Of a stretch of 64,000 bases of DNA, positions 42,505 through 51,822 are shown one piece after another (within the stretch, counting starts at the first letter, position 1; every line of letters starts with the position of its first letter). The translations under genes were made by a program, and so were the position numbers. The stretch is from Bosea sp. 685 (GTDB lineage Bacteria; Pseudomonadota; Alphaproteobacteria; Rhizobiales; Beijerinckiaceae). The notes under the pieces were generated by a model. The model saw only the letters and a program-made list of their open reading frames with translations. It was not told the origin of the DNA and did no database searches. The stretch lies in the NCBI RefSeq assembly GCF_031884435.1, contig NZ_CP134779.1, positions 744,001 to 808,000 on the forward strand, in the 5' to 3' direction.

Positions 42505-43539
42505 CTATTCAGAAGCCGCGATGGTCCGTTCGAGCAGGGCCATGGCTGCGGCGCCATCCGCTGCGTTCGGTGCCGCGGTGGTTTCGCCCCGCGCGGCCCG
42601 GACGAAGTCGCCGAGCAGGGCGTGATAGCCCTTGTGATCTTCATTGGCCGCGGCCGTGAAATTTGGCTCCCAGACCAGCGTATCCTGCCCGTCGATCAGG
42701 CTCGCCTCGGGTTTCGAGACCTTGAAGGGCGGATTGCGGAAATAACGGACCTCGTGGAGGTTGCGCACCTCGACGCGGGCATGATCACCCATGACCTGCC
42801 ACCATTCCATCGGCGTGCCACGCGATTGGTGCGTACCCATAACGAGCGTGCCGATGCCGCCATTGGCGAAGCGGAAATCGACATGGAGCAGCAGCTTGCC
42901 CGGCGCCAATTCGTGCCGCCTTGCGCCGACCGAGGCGACCTGCCCCATCAAATGCGGCACCAGATCGAAATAATGCACGCAATGATGCAGATAAAAGCCG
43001 GAATAGTCCGGATCCTTGGCGAAATAGCTTGGCGCGGTCATGTACTGCCCGAGGAAGCTCGCCGTTTCCCCGAACTCCGTCGAGCCGATGACATTCGCCG
43101 CGATGCGATTGGCCGTCGAGTAGCGCTTCATGAAGCCAAGCACGACCGGTACCTTGCGTCGCGCCGCGGCTTCAGCCAGCTCGGCGGCCTGCTTGGCCGT
43201 CGGCGCCGGCGGTTTCTCGATGAAAAGCGGCAGGCCGCGCACGATCGCGGCGAGCCCGATCTCGTGATGCAGGCCGGGGCCGACGGCAAGCCCGACGGCG
43301 TCGAGATCATCGCGCGCGAGCAGGTCGCGCCAGTCGCGCAGACGGCTGGCCTCGGAGACGCCATAGCGCCGGCCGGTTGCGTTCAGCCGCGCTTCATCCG
43401 TGTCGCAGAGCGCGACGACTTCCACATCATGCCGCGTCAATTGCGGCAGCAGCATCTCGTTGGCATGGGTGCCGCAGCCGACCCAACCGATACGCAATGC
43501 GCCTGTCTTGGGAAATGCGCCTGTCTTGGAACCTGTCAT
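42505..43539 (-). CDS. Gfo/Idh/MocA-family oxidoreductase
   Basis: A 344-residue NAD(P)-dependent sugar dehydrogenase-type protein. The start MTGSKTGAF overlaps the upstream epimerase stop by 4 nt. The Rossmann segment GWVGCGTHAN is followed by FIEKPPAPT, with the family EKP lysine. The C-terminal domain holds YLHHCVHYFD. The n-region repeats the phrase KTGAFPKTGA. It is the last gene of a sugar-type operon. Substrate unknown; a cyclic polyol or ketose is likely given the epimerase next to it. Confidence 0.87.
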   Translation of the reverse strand: MTGSKTGAFPKTGALRIGWVGCGTHANEMLLPQLTRHDVEVVALCDTDEARLNATGRRYGVSEASRLRDWRDLLARDDLDAVGLAVGPGLHHEIGLAAIVRGLPLFIEKPPAPTAKQAAELAEAAARRKVPVVLGFMKRYSTANRIAANVIGSTEFGETASFLGQYMTAPSYFAKDPDYSGFYLHHCVHYFDLVPHLMGQVASVGARRHELAPGKLLLHVDFRFANGGIGTLVMGTHQSRGTPMEWWQVMGDHARVEVRNLHEVRYFRNPPFKVSKPEASLIDGQDTLVWEPNFTAAANEDHKGYHALLGDFVRAARGETTAAPNAADGAAAMALLERTIAASE

Positions 43540-44423
43540 GCCGTCCTCCCGGCGAAGGCGAGCGCGGCCTTGAGGAAGGCGATGCTGGCGGCCAGCGGCT
43601 CGTCCTCGTTTTCTGTCGGCGCGCGCCATTGGGCGAGCGGCGTGCCGGCCCGCTCATCGCTGCGCCGGAAGGGTTCGAGCACGATCGGCCCGCGATAGGC
43701 GACGTCGCGCAGGGCTCGTGTGATCGCGGGCCAGTCGATATGGCCGGAGCCGACGAAGCCGCGGTTGTTCTCGTTGGCCTGGAAATGCACGAGCTTCGAT
43801 CCGGCTCTGCGAATGGCATCAGTGAGATCGAATTCCTCCATGTTCATATGGAAGGTGTCGAGCATTACGCCGACAGCGGAGCTGCCGACGCGCTCGACGA
43901 TTTCGAGCGCGTGGCGGGTCGTGTTGCAGATATCGGTCTCGAAGCGGTTGAGCGGTTCGACGCCGAGCTGGATGCCGGAATCGGCGGCGCGCCGGCCGGC
44001 TTGCGCGAGCCCCGCGACGATGGCGTCGATGCGGCGTTTGCGTTCGCTCGCATCGACGGGGGCGGGCGCCCGACCAGCGAAGACCAGCGGAGCGCCATAG
44101 AGTGGGCCGCCGACGATGGTCGCGCCCAAGGCGGCGGCGATATCGACGCAAGCGTCCAGATAGGCGATGCCGGCCTTGTGAGCGCCGATCTCGGCGCTGG
44201 CGAGGTCGCGGGTGAGATTGACCCGGGCGGCCAGCACGCAGGACAGGCCGGCGTCCCTGATTGCCGCGCGGGTCTCGGCGAGGTCGAGCTCACCCGGCTC
44301 GGGAACCAGGAGCTCGACGACATCGGCTCCGGCCCGTTTGATCCGCTGGAAGCAGTCGAAATGCTCGCGCGCGAAGGGCCGCGCATAGAACATCGAGATG
44401 ACCCCGATGGAATTCGTCATCAT
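43536..44423 (-). CDS. Sugar phosphate isomerase/epimerase-family TIM barrel protein
   Basis: A 295-residue xylose-isomerase-like TIM barrel. Metal ligands fit E in VEPLNRFETD, D in VMLDTFHMNMEEFD, H in VHFQANENNRG and E in IVLEPFRR, the arrangement of D-psicose/D-tagatose 3-epimerases. The ATG overlaps the permease stop in ATGA; a second ATG follows at once. It probably interconverts a ketose imported by the neighbouring transporter. Confidence 0.87.
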   Translation of the reverse strand: MMTNSIGVISMFYARPFAREHFDCFQRIKRAGADVVELLVPEPGELDLAETRAAIRDAGLSCVLAARVNLTRDLASAEIGAHKAGIAYLDACVDIAAALGATIVGGPLYGAPLVFAGRAPAPVDASERKRRIDAIVAGLAQAGRRAADSGIQLGVEPLNRFETDICNTTRHALEIVERVGSSAVGVMLDTFHMNMEEFDLTDAIRRAGSKLVHFQANENNRGFVGSGHIDWPAITRALRDVAYRGPIVLEPFRRSDERAGTPLAQWRAPTENEDEPLAASIAFLKAALAFAGRTA

Positions 44424-45256
44424 GATTTCACCGCTCCGGCCGTGAGTCCGCCCACGAGCCGCCTTTGCACGAGGAGAAAGAGGAAGGTCACCGGCAGCGC
44501 GATCAACGTGCCGCCGGCCGTGAGAAGGCCCCACTGGATGGTGAATTCACCGATGAAGAGCTGCAGCGCGACCGTGACGGTGCGCACTGCCTGGCCCGAG
44601 AGCATCATGGCGAAGAGATATTCGTTCCAGGAGGTGATGAAGATGTAGATGCCGGCCGTCGCGACGCCGGGCATCACCAGGGGCAGGATGATCAGTCGGA
44701 TGGTCTGTAAGCGGCTGGCGCCGTCGATCGTCGCGGCCTCGTCGAGATCCTTGGGGATCGCGTTGAAATAGCTCGTCAGCATCCAGATCGCGAAGGGGAT
44801 CGCGAAGGTCGAATGGCCCAGGATAACGCCGAGGAAACTGTCGATCAGACCGAGCCGCCGCATCATCAGGAAGAGCGGGATGATCAGCAGCACGACCGGG
44901 AACATGTTGATGACCAGGAAGCCGGTGAGCAGCATCTGCCGACCGCGAAAGCGGAAGCGCGAGAAGGCATAGGCCGCCGGAATGCTGACGCCGAGGCCGA
45001 GCAGGCTGGCGCCGATCGCGATGATCAGGCTGTTGCCCAGGCTGCTGGCAAAACTCGTGCGCGCGATTAGGTCGTTGTAATGCTGCAGCGTTGCCTGGCG
45101 CGGCCAGTAGTTCAGCGGCCAGGCCGAGAGTTCGACTTGGGGCTTCAGCGAGGTCAGGATCATCCAGGCGTAAGGGCCAAGCGCAAACAGGACGATCAGC
45201 AGGACGGGAAGCTCGACCTCCAGCACGCGCCGGGCATAAGAGCGGCGTTCGATCAT
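44420..45256 (-). CDS. Sugar ABC transporter permease, MalG-like
   Basis: A 278-residue permease with six helices. The EAA loop is EAATIDGASRLQTIRLIILP, and the N-terminal FALGPYAWMILTSLKP and C-terminal LVQRRLVGGLTAGAVK are typical of MalG/UgpE-like CUT1 proteins. Its start overlaps the MalF-like stop by 4 nt. No ATPase gene is in the operon. Confidence 0.92.
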   Translation of the reverse strand: MIERRSYARRVLEVELPVLLIVLFALGPYAWMILTSLKPQVELSAWPLNYWPRQATLQHYNDLIARTSFASSLGNSLIIAIGASLLGLGVSIPAAYAFSRFRFRGRQMLLTGFLVINMFPVVLLIIPLFLMMRRLGLIDSFLGVILGHSTFAIPFAIWMLTSYFNAIPKDLDEAATIDGASRLQTIRLIILPLVMPGVATAGIYIFITSWNEYLFAMMLSGQAVRTVTVALQLFIGEFTIQWGLLTAGGTLIALPVTFLFLLVQRRLVGGLTAGAVKS

Positions 45257-46236
45257 GTCTCGATGCCCCGCGCCGCGCGCCTGACATAAAGCACGACGAC
45301 CGCCAGCAGCATCGCGGTCAGGATCAGCGCCAGCGCCGCGCCATAGCCGAATTCCATGCTGCTCGAAGCGCGCAGGAAGGCGTAGAGCGGCAAGGTATGC
45401 GTGGCATAGCCCGGCCCGCCGCCGGTCATCACCAGGATGACGTCGAGCGAATTCGCCACCCAGATCGTGCGCAGCAGCAGCGCGGTCGCGATCACGTCGG
45501 CGATGGCGGGCAGGGTCACGTAGAACAATTGCTGGCGCGCCGTGGCGCCGTCGATCTCGGCCGCCTCGTAGAGTTCAGCCGGCACGGTCTGCAGTCCCGC
45601 GAGGATCGTTACAGCGAAGAACGGAAAGCCCTGCCAGATCAGCGCCAGCATGATGGCGTAGAGCGCGGTATCGGGCCGCGCCAGCCAGGCGATCGGCGCC
45701 GCAATCAGGCCAAGACGCAAGGCGATGTCGTTGATGATGCCGAGGTTGAAGTCGTACATCCAGGTCCACATCAGCCCGATGATGACGCTCGGCAGCGCCC
45801 AGGGGATGATGACGAGCGACCGCGCCAAGCCGCGCCACCAGAAGCTCTGATTGAGCAGCAGGGCCGCGACGAGCCCAAGCAGGAACTGCAGCCCGACGAC
45901 GCCGGTGATCCAGACGAAGGATTGACTGAGGGAGATCCAGAAGACCTCGTCGCGGGCGATCCTGGCGAAGTTGCCGAGCCCGACGAAGCGGGCATTGTCA
46001 GGGTCGTAGAGCAGGTAGTCCTGCAGGCTGAGCCAGGCCGTCTGCGCGACGGGGACGAGCACGACGCCTGCCGTGATCAGAATGGCTGGGAGCAGGAACC
46101 AGAATGGCATCGAGCCGCGCCCAAGGGGCGGCCTGCCTCTGTCCGTGGTGGTAAGCGAAGCCACGATGCGAACCTGTCGAAACGAGGGCAAGGGGCGGGG
46201 GCCGGCCGTCCGGTCGCCGCCAGTCGCGTCAGCCAT
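45253..46236 (-). CDS. Sugar ABC transporter permease, MalF-like
   Basis: A 327-residue permease starting at MADATGGDRTAG, which overlaps the binding-protein stop by 8 nt; a later ATG (MPFWFLLPA) just before the first helix is possible. The EAA loop is EAAEIDGATARQQLFYVTLP, the expected MalF type. It pairs with the MalG-like protein. Ribosome binding at the chosen start is weak, so coupling to the upstream gene is likely. Confidence 0.9.
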   Translation of the reverse strand: MADATGGDRTAGPRPLPSFRQVRIVASLTTTDRGRPPLGRGSMPFWFLLPAILITAGVVLVPVAQTAWLSLQDYLLYDPDNARFVGLGNFARIARDEVFWISLSQSFVWITGVVGLQFLLGLVAALLLNQSFWWRGLARSLVIIPWALPSVIIGLMWTWMYDFNLGIINDIALRLGLIAAPIAWLARPDTALYAIMLALIWQGFPFFAVTILAGLQTVPAELYEAAEIDGATARQQLFYVTLPAIADVIATALLLRTIWVANSLDVILVMTGGGPGYATHTLPLYAFLRASSSMEFGYGAALALILTAMLLAVVVLYVRRAARGIET

Positions 46237-47461
46237 GGAAATGCTGCTCGATCGCACGCATCATTTCGTCGGGCTGGATCTGGCCGAGCAGCGCCCTTTG
46301 CATGTTGGCCGGCCAGATCCGGGCGATGAAGTCCGGCGTCTTCGGCGAATCCGGCAATGACGCTGCAAAGGGCAGCGAGGCGGCGCTGGCGTCGACGAAG
46401 CGCTTGGGATGCAGCGTCCAGTCCTTTGCCGCCGAGGACGCGATCGGCAATTGTCCGGTGAATTTGTTGAGCACCACGTTGTTCTCCGCGGTGGAGAGGA
46501 AGGCGCACCATTTGAAGGCGGCCTCGCGCGCCTTGCTGACGGCGAAGACGGCGTTGGATTCGTCGCCGAAATAGGTCCAGCCCTTGCCGTCCGGGCCACG
46601 TGGCACCGGCACGGCCGAGACCTTGTCGGCGAGCACGCCGACGATTTCGTTCGCCGAGCCGACATGGTGGATGGTCATGGCGGTGCGGCCCGCCTTGAAG
46701 CTGTCGACGATCTGCCGGAAGCTGTCGGTCGGGGCTGAGGCTGGCACGACCTTGTCCTTGAGCGTGAGATCGACGAACCAGCGATTGGCAGCGAGCGCTT
46801 TTTCGCTGAGCATGCCGCCCTTGTCGAAGCTGGCGCCGCCGCCGAGCACGAACGGCCCCCAATGGTCGAAGCCGCCGCTGCCGCCGCGCAGGCCGAAGCC
46901 CGAGACGTCGGCCTTGGTCAATGCCTTGGCCGCGCTACGGAAATCCTCGAAGGTCGCGGGCGGTTTCAGGCCCGCCTGCTCGAACAGATCCTGCCGGTAG
47001 TAGAGATAGAGCACGACATATTGCAGCGGCAGGTAATATTGCTTGCCGTCGGCGCCCTTGTTGAGCTTCCAAATGTTGTCGGCGATGTCGCTGCGCCCGG
47101 CCCAGCCGGCGATCAGGTCGTCGATCGGTGCAAGCGCCTTCATCTGCTGGAAGCGCGCGGCCCAGGACAGGCGGACCATGGCGCAATCGGGACCGTTGCC
47201 TGCGACGAGCGCAGCGAAGAGGCGGGTCTGGTAGTCGTTGCCGCCACCCCAGGGAATGCTCTCGGCCTGAACCTTGATACCGGGATTCTCGGCTTCGAAC
47301 TTGGCGACGAGTTCAGCTGGCGAATGCTGCGGATTGTCGAAATGATACCACCAGCGCACGGTCGTTGCGCCCTGAGCGATGGCGGGGCGGGCGAGAGGGG
47401 CGGTAAGCGGGATGGACAGTGCGCTTGCGCCCGCTAACTTGATGAAAGTCCTGCGTTCCAT
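46229..47461 (-). CDS. Sugar ABC transporter binding protein (family 1)
   Basis: A 410-residue periplasmic binding protein. The N terminus MERRTFIKLAGASAL is a Tat-type signal (RRTFIK) with a hydrophobic core ending near AIAQ. Mature features include WWYHFDNPQHSPAELVAKFE and the ligand-cleft loops of CUT1 binding proteins. It overlaps the esterase gene upstream by 28 nt. It is the only binding protein of this operon. Confidence 0.9.
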   Translation of the reverse strand: MERRTFIKLAGASALSIPLTAPLARPAIAQGATTVRWWYHFDNPQHSPAELVAKFEAENPGIKVQAESIPWGGGNDYQTRLFAALVAGNGPDCAMVRLSWAARFQQMKALAPIDDLIAGWAGRSDIADNIWKLNKGADGKQYYLPLQYVVLYLYYRQDLFEQAGLKPPATFEDFRSAAKALTKADVSGFGLRGGSGGFDHWGPFVLGGGASFDKGGMLSEKALAANRWFVDLTLKDKVVPASAPTDSFRQIVDSFKAGRTAMTIHHVGSANEIVGVLADKVSAVPVPRGPDGKGWTYFGDESNAVFAVSKAREAAFKWCAFLSTAENNVVLNKFTGQLPIASSAAKDWTLHPKRFVDASAASLPFAASLPDSPKTPDFIARIWPANMQRALLGQIQPDEMMRAIEQHFHG

Positions 47462-48420
47462 GGTTGGTTTCCTCCGGTTTTTTTATCGTTGAGGTGGTCG
47501 GCAAGGTAGCGACCGCCGGCCGTGAGCATGGCGGCGGCCGCAGTGAGTTCCCGGCTCATGCGCAGGCAGCCATGCACGACGCCGGGAACGTGGTCGAAAC
47601 GGAAGGGCACCCCGGCTTCGCTGAGGCGCCGCGCTAGCTCGATCGTGTCGTCGCGCAGCGGATCGAGCCCCGCGGCGGAGAGATAGAGCGGTGGCAGGTC
47701 CGTGAGATTCGACCGGACGGGAGCGGCTAGGCTCAGCGTTCCATCGGGCTCGCCGCCGAGAAAATTGTTCCAATACCAGCGCATGTTCGCGCTGGTGAGC
47801 AGGTAGTCACCGCCGCCGAAGGCCGCATGGCTCGGTGTCGAGAAATCGGGCTCGTAGCAGCCATAGAACAGCGCTGCGGCCGAGAGGGACGGCAGGCCTT
47901 CGTCGCGCCGGCGCAACAGCGCCGCAAGCGCCAGATTGGCGCCGGCGGAATCGCCTGCCACGGCGATTCCGCCGGCGGGAATGGCTTTGCCCAGGCCGCC
48001 CTGCTCCACGAAGGCGATGGCGGCTATGAGATCGTCGAGCGGCGCGGGGAAGGGGTGTTCGGGCGCGAGCCTGTAATCGACGCCGAGGACAGCGCAGCCC
48101 GCTGCGACCGCGAGATGGCGCATGGTGCCGTCGTGGGTCTCGACCGAGCCGAAGGTCCAGCCACCGCCATGGGCATAGACGATGACGGCGGACACCGGTG
48201 CGGCTTCGGGTTGATAAAGCCTCGCGCGCATGGCGGTGCCCGCGGTGGGAATGGCAAGATCGCGCGCCGGGATGGCTGGAGCGCCTTCGTTCCAGGGTCG
48301 TGCCGCGGCATCGACGGTCGCGCGCGCCGCGGCGATCGGCGCCGTGCGGAAATCGAAGGCCGGACCGGTGCGCATGCGCTCCAGAATCGCCTCCATCTGT
48401 GGATCGATCCAGGGCTGCAT
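47434..48420 (-). CDS. HSL-family alpha/beta hydrolase (esterase)
   Basis: A 328-residue cytoplasmic esterase. The oxyanion motif HGGGW is at 84-88 and the nucleophile elbow GDSAG at 156-160 (S158); DYRLAPEHPFPA and the C-terminal GVVHG histidine are typical of the hormone-sensitive lipase family. It lies between the GntR gene (1-nt overlap) and the sugar-binding protein. It may de-esterify an acylated sugar; inference. Confidence 0.9.
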   Translation of the reverse strand: MQPWIDPQMEAILERMRTGPAFDFRTAPIAAARATVDAAARPWNEGAPAIPARDLAIPTAGTAMRARLYQPEAAPVSAVIVYAHGGGWTFGSVETHDGTMRHLAVAAGCAVLGVDYRLAPEHPFPAPLDDLIAAIAFVEQGGLGKAIPAGGIAVAGDSAGANLALAALLRRRDEGLPSLSAAALFYGCYEPDFSTPSHAAFGGGDYLLTSANMRWYWNNFLGGEPDGTLSLAAPVRSNLTDLPPLYLSAAGLDPLRDDTIELARRLSEAGVPFRFDHVPGVVHGCLRMSRELTAAAAMLTAGGRYLADHLNDKKTGGNQPWNAGLSSS

Positions 48421-49070
48421 CAGGCTTCTCCGTCGCGCAGGACGATGGTGTCGATGTGCTCTGCGATCGCCCGCGACAAGCCGCCACCGTCACGGGCCTC
48501 GAGCAATGCAAACAGCGCCCGATGGCGAGCGGCTGTCTCGACCAGCGGGCGGCGATGCCCCGGCGCCCAGAGCTTCGAGCGATGCGAATGCAGCGTGCAG
48601 CGGGTCAGGATCTGTTCGAGCGCGTCCAGCCCGGAGAGCCGGAAGATGGTCAGGTGGAAAGCCATGTCCAGCGCGATCAGGGCATATTCGTCGCCGGCGG
48701 CGGCGGCCGCGTCCATATCGGTCTGGATGGCGTGCAGACGCTCCAAATTGCCGCTATCGACATGCTGCACCGCCCGCAATGCGCCGCGGAGTTCGATGCG
48801 GCGACGCAAGGCCAGAATTTCCTCCGCCTCCTCGGGGTCGAGCCGGGTGACCATGGTGCCGCGATGGCCGGAGCGGGTGACGAGCCCGTCCTCCTGCAGG
48901 CGGAAGAGGGCTTCACGGATCGTGCCCTGGCTGCAGCCATGCTCGCGCGCCATGCCGAGTTCGGTCAAAGCGCTCTCGGGGCGCAGATCATTGATCATGA
49001 TCTGTCGCTTCAGCGACTCGTAGACCACGTCGCGTGGCCTTGGGATCTGGCTGGGAAGGGATGCATTCAT
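48420..49070 (-). CDS. GntR-family regulator, FadR/FCD type (sugar cluster)
   Basis: A 216-residue regulator started at MNASLPSQIPRPRD; a TTG twelve codons upstream would overlap the -35 element. The winged helix covers about 12-75 (MAREHGCSQGTIREALFRLQ), and the FCD domain follows with MAFHLTIFRLSG and ARHRALFALLEA. It is the first gene of the operon running to the Gfo/Idh/MocA gene and is probably its regulator. Confidence 0.87.
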   Translation of the reverse strand: MNASLPSQIPRPRDVVYESLKRQIMINDLRPESALTELGMAREHGCSQGTIREALFRLQEDGLVTRSGHRGTMVTRLDPEEAEEILALRRRIELRGALRAVQHVDSGNLERLHAIQTDMDAAAAAGDEYALIALDMAFHLTIFRLSGLDALEQILTRCTLHSHRSKLWAPGHRRPLVETAARHRALFALLEARDGGGLSRAIAEHIDTIVLRDGEA

Positions 49071-49078
49071 CAATATCG

Positions 49079-49106
49079 ATAATGATAATTGTATCTTCGA
49101 TGTCAA
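49079..49106 (-). promoter_or_regulatory. Promoter of the sugar-cluster GntR gene
   Basis: On the minus strand TTGACA (49106-49101) and CATTAT (49084-49079) are 16 nt apart. Transcription would begin only a few bases before the ATG at 49070, so the message may be almost leaderless. TATCGATA (49074-49081) could be an operator. Confidence 0.5.
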
Positions 49107-49465
49107 GCGGCTTGCAAGCTGCAGTCAGCGGGGAGGGGCCTGCCGCGCAGGGCGGGAAACGGGCTTCAGCCGGCGAAGGCGGGAGCGTCGGGTTCCGGGC
49201 AGCAAGCCTAAGGGCGAGAGCGGTCTTGGCCCTCTGCGGCCCCCCACATAGTTCCCTTCCCGACAGACGATCTTGGGTGCGCGAGATCGAGTTTGCCGAT
49301 CCTTCGCAGAGCTTCGAGTGGGCGAACAATCTTGTTCACAGCCGCATTGCGACGTTGCTCAAGTCGAACCGGCGCAGAAGCCTTGCAAGTTGGACAGCAT
49401 GTGGACAGCGAGGTTTAACGCCGTCGCTGCATATCCCAGGACCAATGCTAAGTCCTTGGGAAGAA
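49107..49465. other. Gene-free stretch before tRNA-Arg
   Basis: No convincing reading frame, and no copy of the tRNA 3' end that would mark an attachment site. Nothing else recognised. Confidence 0.4.
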
Positions 49466-49542
49466 TGGCGCGCCCGAAAGGATTCGAACCTCTGACCCTC
49501 AGATTCGTAGTCTGATGCTCTATCCAGCTGAGCTACGGGCGC
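49466..49542 (-). tRNA. tRNA-Arg(ACG)
   Basis: The minus strand folds as a tRNA: acceptor GCGCCCG pairs with CGGGCGC, the D arm reads GCTCAGCTGGATAGAGC, and the anticodon stem TCAGA/TCTGA holds the loop CTACGAA with anticodon ACG. The T arm has GGTTCGAATCC. The discriminator is G and CCA is encoded. Total length is 77 nt. Confidence 0.97.
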
Positions 49543-49736
49543 GTACCGGAGCAAGCAGCGCGAGGCGTGCCGACCCGATGGCGCGGAGATAGCCGCTCTC
49601 GTTCGTCTTGGCAACCCTGAAATGACGCCGGCTCTCTGCCATGTGGACAAGCCTGCCAGCCAGGGCCGGGCGCCTCGCTTGCGAAGGCGTCCCGGCAGGG
49701 CAATGCGGCCTGCCGGGGCAAGGGGCGGAGCGCGCT

Positions 49737-50669
49737 CTAGAAATTGACCTTGTCGGCGCCCTTGAGCTGCAACTCCTCGCGGGCATCCTCGGGCGTCGCG
49801 ACCTCGAGGCCGAGGCCTTCGATGATCATGCGGGCGGCGCGGACCTGGTCGGCGTTGGATTTCGCCAGCTGTCCCGGCCCGAGCCAGAGCGAATCCTCCA
49901 GGCCGACGCGCAGGTTTCCACCCATCGAGACCGCCATCGCCGCGATTGGCAATTGGTGGCGGCCGGCGCCGAGCACCGACCAGTGATACTGGTCGCCGAA
50001 GAGCCGGTCGGCGGTGCGCTTCATATGGATGACATCCTCGGGATGCGGGCCGATGCCGCCGAGGATGCCGAAGACCGACTGGACGAAGAAGGGCGGCTTG
50101 ACCAAGCCTTTGTCGACGAAATGCGCCAGCGTGTAGAGATGGCCAATATCGTAGCACTCGATCTCGAAACGCGTGCCGTTCTCCGCACAGGTGGTCAGGA
50201 TGTTCTCGATGTCCTGGAAGGTGTTCTTGAAGATGCGGTCCTTCGAGCCTTCGAGATAGGGCCGCTCCCAATCATGCTTGAAGTCCTTGAAGCGGTTCAG
50301 CATCGGGTAGAGGCCGAAATTCATCGAGCCCATATTGAGCGAGGCGACCTCGGGCTTGAAATGGGCGCAAGGGCCGAGCCGCTCCTCGATGCCCATGGTC
50401 GGTGCACCGCCGGTCGTGATGTTGATGACGGCGTTGGAGCGCTGCTTGATGACCTTCAGGAAGGGCTCGAAGGCTGCCGGCGACTGGTCGGGTTGGCCGG
50501 TTACCGGGTTGCGGGCATGGAGATGGACCAGCGCCGCACCGGCCTCGGCCGCGCCGACCGCCGCCTCGATGATCTCGTCGGCCGTCACCGGCAGATAGGG
50601 CGACATGGAGGGGGTGTGGATCGCGCCGGTGACCGCGCAGGTGATGATGACTTTGCGGTTCTTCGCCAT
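49737..50669 (-). CDS. BKACE-family beta-keto acid cleavage enzyme (DUF849)
   Basis: A 310-residue TIM-barrel enzyme. The start MAKNRKVIITCAVTGAIHTP fits the family. H49 and H51 (VHLHARNP) are the zinc ligands, and TPSMSPYLP and SLNMGSMNFG are family segments. BKACE enzymes transfer an acetyl unit from a beta-keto acid to acetyl-CoA or another acyl-CoA. Next to a carnitine-dehydrogenase-like protein it may cleave dehydrocarnitine or a similar beta-keto acid; this is inference. It is the last gene of the operon reading from 56.8 kb. Confidence 0.92.
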   Translation of the reverse strand: MAKNRKVIITCAVTGAIHTPSMSPYLPVTADEIIEAAVGAAEAGAALVHLHARNPVTGQPDQSPAAFEPFLKVIKQRSNAVINITTGGAPTMGIEERLGPCAHFKPEVASLNMGSMNFGLYPMLNRFKDFKHDWERPYLEGSKDRIFKNTFQDIENILTTCAENGTRFEIECYDIGHLYTLAHFVDKGLVKPPFFVQSVFGILGGIGPHPEDVIHMKRTADRLFGDQYHWSVLGAGRHQLPIAAMAVSMGGNLRVGLEDSLWLGPGQLAKSNADQVRAARMIIEGLGLEVATPEDAREELQLKGADKVNF

Positions 50670-50713
50670 GGTCTGGCTCCTGTCGATTGAAGTGATCCGG
50701 GTTTCTTGAAACT

Positions 50714-50831
50714 CAGCCCTCATCCTGAGGAGCAGCCGGAGGCTGCGTCTCGAAGGATGCTCCAGTGGTTCCCGGCGCCTCCTGGACCATCCTTCGAGAC
50801 GCCGCTGTGCGGCTCCTCAGGATGAGGGCTG
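50714..50831. repeat. Palindromic repeat family B, copy 1
   Basis: Perfect 20-nt terminal inverted arms, CAGCCCTCATCCTGAGGAGC and its complement, enclose a second inverted pair around CTCGAAGGATG/CATCCTTCGAG. It lies between the dehydrogenase and BKACE genes, inside one operon. Confidence 0.85.
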
Positions 50832-50846
50832 TGGGATGTATCGCGT

Positions 50847-51788
50847 TCATGTCGGCTTGCGGCTCGCCGTACGCTTATGCGCCTGCAGGGCTGCAAGTCG
50901 GGTGTCGCGCCAGTCGCTCAGGCGCTTGACGCGCTCGGGAGATTGCGTACCGGGCCATTCGCGCATGACCTCGGCGACGGTGTCTTCCCCGAACGGGTTG
51001 CCGAGGCCCTCGGACGATTTGACCATGCGGTTCAGAGACTCGGCATAGCGGGCGCAATAATCGGGAATGCCGCCGGGCGCATTGAGTTCGATCGTCTCGA
51101 ACGGCCCCATGAAGGACCAGCGCAGGCCGAGCCCGTCGCGGATCGTCTTGTCGACATCCTCGGCGCTCGCCACCCCTTCGCCGACGAGGCGGAAGGCTTC
51201 CGCCAGCAGCACGGCCTGGAGGCGGTTGAGCACGAAGCCGGGTTTCTCCTTACGCAGCGTGATCGGCACCTGGCCGGCCTGCTCATAGAGCGTCTTGGCG
51301 CGGGCGACGATCGCAGGATCGGTCCAGGGCGCGGGCGCGAGCTCGACGATCGGCACGAGATGGGGCGGGTTGACCGGATGGGCGACGAGGCAGCGGGCGC
51401 GACCTGCGAGGTTCTCGCTGAAGACGGAGGCCATGATGAAGGAGGTGGAGGAGGCGAGGATGGTCGAGGGCGCCGCGAGCCCGTCCATCTCGGCGAAGAG
51501 CGCCTGCTTGGCCTCAATCGTCTCCGGTCCGTTCTCCTGGACGAGTTCGGCGCCGGCCAGCGCGTCCGTGAGACCGGTGGCGACGCGAATGCGGGCAGCC
51601 GAGCCCTTGGGATCGTCGACGAGGCCGTGGCTGGCGAGCTCATCGAGATTGGTCGCGATATGGGCGCGGGCCGCCTCGGCCGCGCCCGGCGCGACGTCAT
51701 GCAGCGCGACCTCGAAACCGTGGCTGGCGAAAACGGTGGCCCAGGCGCGTCCGATCAGGCCGGAGCCGACGATGGCGATCTTTGTCAT
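50847..51788 (-). CDS. 3-hydroxyacyl-CoA dehydrogenase-family protein (L-carnitine dehydrogenase / lambda-crystallin-like)
   Basis: A 313-residue NAD-dependent dehydrogenase. The Rossmann motif GSGLIG is at 8-13, and the active-site histidine segment is VAHPVNPPHLVPIVELAP. The C-terminal domain RLQAVLLAEAFRLVGEG is typical. This group includes L-carnitine dehydrogenase and L-gulonate dehydrogenase. The neighbouring BKACE gene makes a beta-hydroxy acid such as carnitine a fitting substrate, but a fused or adjacent thioesterase, common in carnitine loci, is absent. Confidence 0.87.
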   Translation of the reverse strand: MTKIAIVGSGLIGRAWATVFASHGFEVALHDVAPGAAEAARAHIATNLDELASHGLVDDPKGSAARIRVATGLTDALAGAELVQENGPETIEAKQALFAEMDGLAAPSTILASSTSFIMASVFSENLAGRARCLVAHPVNPPHLVPIVELAPAPWTDPAIVARAKTLYEQAGQVPITLRKEKPGFVLNRLQAVLLAEAFRLVGEGVASAEDVDKTIRDGLGLRWSFMGPFETIELNAPGGIPDYCARYAESLNRMVKSSEGLGNPFGEDTVAEVMREWPGTQSPERVKRLSDWRDTRLAALQAHKRTASRKPT

Positions 51789-51822
51789 GCGGGGAGATCC
51801 TTCGGAATACGCTTGAAATCCT

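Noticed and set aside
49074..49094. GATAAT-type sequence before the sugar-cluster GntR gene as another MarR operator
   Set aside because: The copies are direct, not inverted, and the regulator gene next to it is of another family; similarity to the site at 19231 looks accidental.
49231..49542. tRNA-Arg as the attachment site of an integrated island
   Set aside because: No second copy of the tRNA 3' end and no integrase gene were seen in the window.
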